Assembly (NCBI GenBank): GCA_005879065.1
Contig: VBLU01000147.1
Location: forward strand, 1 to 6,348
DNA from: Methanobacteriota archaeon
Lineage (GTDB): Archaea > Thermoplasmatota > Thermoplasmata > RBG-16-68-12
DNA: 6,348 nucleotides
Reading direction: 5' to 3'
The position numbers were made by a program, and so were the translations under genes. Position 1 is the first letter of the stretch, and each line of letters begins with the position of its first letter. Below the pieces are notes generated by a model. The model was not told the origin of the DNA and searched no databases. It saw nothing but the letters and a program-made list of their open reading frames with translations. Below, piece by piece: positions 5,916 to 6,348 of the stretch.

Positions 5916-6348
5916 GACGGGCGCCGGAGGAGCGGCGGTTGTCCACGCCTACGGATCGTCGGGGACGAAGACGGCCACGTGCACCGTCACGGATGCCGGC
6001 GGAAACCGCGCGACGTTCTCGGTCGTCGTGGAGATCTACTCCGTCCCTACAGTGGCTGCGTCTGTGGATCGTCCGAACGCTGGCCCCGGAACGGAGCTCA
6101 CCTTTACTGCGACGGCAACGGGAGGGTCGGGGACCTTCACGTTCGATTGGGCATTCGGGGATGAATCCTCGGCCACGGGACCGATGGTCACGCACCCCTA
6201 CGCGTCCCCTGGACGCTACACCGCGATCGTGATTGTTCGCGATGCCGCTGGAGGCGGCGCGCCGGCCACAATCGCGCTGACGGTGACGATCTCGGAGGTG
6301 ACCGCGATGGCCACGCTCGCGACGACATCGGCCGTCGAAGGCGATACG
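5293..6348 (+). CDS. PKD/Ig-like domain array, continuation of the broken surface-protein gene (3' end beyond window)
   Basis: This phase has no stop codon from 5293 to the window end. It encodes four PKD-like domains whose hallmark W/G-x-F-G-D motifs start at 5386 (DFGDGG), 5635 (GFGDRS), 5902 (DFGDET) and 6151 (AFGDES). Each is followed by a H-x-Y ... G-x-x-T-A-x-V/C strand pattern. Units 1 and 3 carry a cysteine pair (V-x-F-x-C and T-A-T-C); units 2 and 4 have none and share a T-G-G-S-G motif before the central strand. PKD domains are extracellular beta-sandwiches used for adhesion and spacing in archaeal surface proteins. I read this as the original C-terminal part of the HAF/CARDB protein, not a separate gene: there is no promoter, ribosome-binding site or signal peptide here. 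GTG 5293 or ATG 5317 could formally start it. A membrane anchor, if any, lies beyond the window. Confidence 0.75.
   Translation, partial: MTTRSDVGMAVAFTCSKTDWSTPFGPYVFAGDFGDGGTAAGDTATHRYGASGTMTATCSVVDASGGNATASVEVAVYALPSVTAIADRTSAEPGTPITFTATPTGGSGGFSYNWGFGDRSSGDGAVVAHTYTDAGQYTAIVTTRDSAGGVAANTVGVTISSPAPPPAPLVAHAFAGSNGAQVGTAVSFGCTAGDGTPPYEFAWDFGDETGAGGAAVVHAYGSSGTKTATCTVTDAGGNRATFSVVVEIYSVPTVAASVDRPNAGPGTELTFTATATGGSGTFTFDWAFGDESSATGPMVTHPYASPGRYTAIVIVRDAAGGGAPATIALTVTISEVTAMATLATTSAVEGDT
5386..6348 (+). repeat. Alternating A-B-A-B PKD super-repeat, period 516 bp (172 codons)
   Basis: The F-G-D motif of unit 1 (5386) recurs in unit 3 (5902), and that of unit 2 (5635) in unit 4 (6151); both distances are exactly 516 bp. 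Within each pair the A-to-B distance is 249 bp both times, and B-to-next-A is 267 bp. Units 1 and 3 share H-x-Y-G-x-S-G-T-x-T-A-T-C; units 2 and 4 share F-T-A-T-x-T-G-G-S-G and Y-T-A-I-V. The DNA copies have diverged, so the duplication is old and the pair of domains appears to be the duplicated unit. The array continues past the right edge. Confidence 0.7.

Noticed and set aside
1..6348. CRISPR arrays, insertion sequences, toxin-antitoxin or defence genes
   Set aside because: Looked for on both strands. There are no spaced direct repeats, terminal inverted repeats, transposase motifs or defence-type domains; all coding capacity is explained by the four loci described.

Overview
The window looks like chromosomal DNA from a GC-rich euryarchaeal-type archaeon, and a high-GC Thermoplasmata (Thermoplasmatota) lineage is my best guess. 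A complete archaeal/eukaryotic-type FEN-1 nuclease establishes an archaeal origin. Three observations point further. TATA-like CTT boxes lie about 29-30 nt ahead of several start codons, with no Shine-Dalgarno motif, which suggests leaderless transcripts. A secreted protein is anchored by one helix and ends in a cytosolic CPRCG zinc ribbon. Large PKD/CARDB/propeller surface proteins are present. The lineage is an inference; archaeal origin is firm.

Layout. The minus strand carries three closely spaced genes, read right to left: fen (2660-3679), a large exported beta-propeller protein with a C-terminal zinc ribbon (243-2576), and the first 65 codons of a DUF92 membrane protein (1-196, continuing off the left edge). 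Each has its own candidate promoter, so they need not form an operon. A 202-nt divergent intergenic region (3680-3881) holds the fen promoter, a 14-bp tandem repeat and a plus-strand promoter. From about 3882 to the right edge the plus strand encodes one giant surface protein: export signal, seven HAF repeats (probably a seven-bladed propeller), a CARDB domain and at least four PKD/Ig-like domains.

The giant gene is broken, or mis-sequenced, near 5293-5319. The HAF-CARDB part is in one frame and the PKD part is in the +1 frame. The original frame runs on as arginine-rich nonsense to a stop at 5915. Unit 1 of the PKD array lacks the first strand that unit 3 has, and a 7/8-nt near-duplication sits at the break. 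The PKD domains alternate in two types (cysteine-bearing A, cysteine-free B), with an exact 516-bp period between equivalent positions.

How the genes relate. fen is DNA replication/repair housekeeping and DUF92 is a membrane enzyme family linked to isoprenoid-phosphate metabolism. The two large proteins are cell-surface proteins. Their promoters share GAATCGT exactly 2 nt upstream of the CTTT box, a motif the other two promoters lack, so they may be co-regulated. I see no defence system, mobile element, CRISPR array or intact RNA gene. I do not think the window holds a new multi-gene system; the points of interest are the broken alternating PKD protein and the shared promoter motif.
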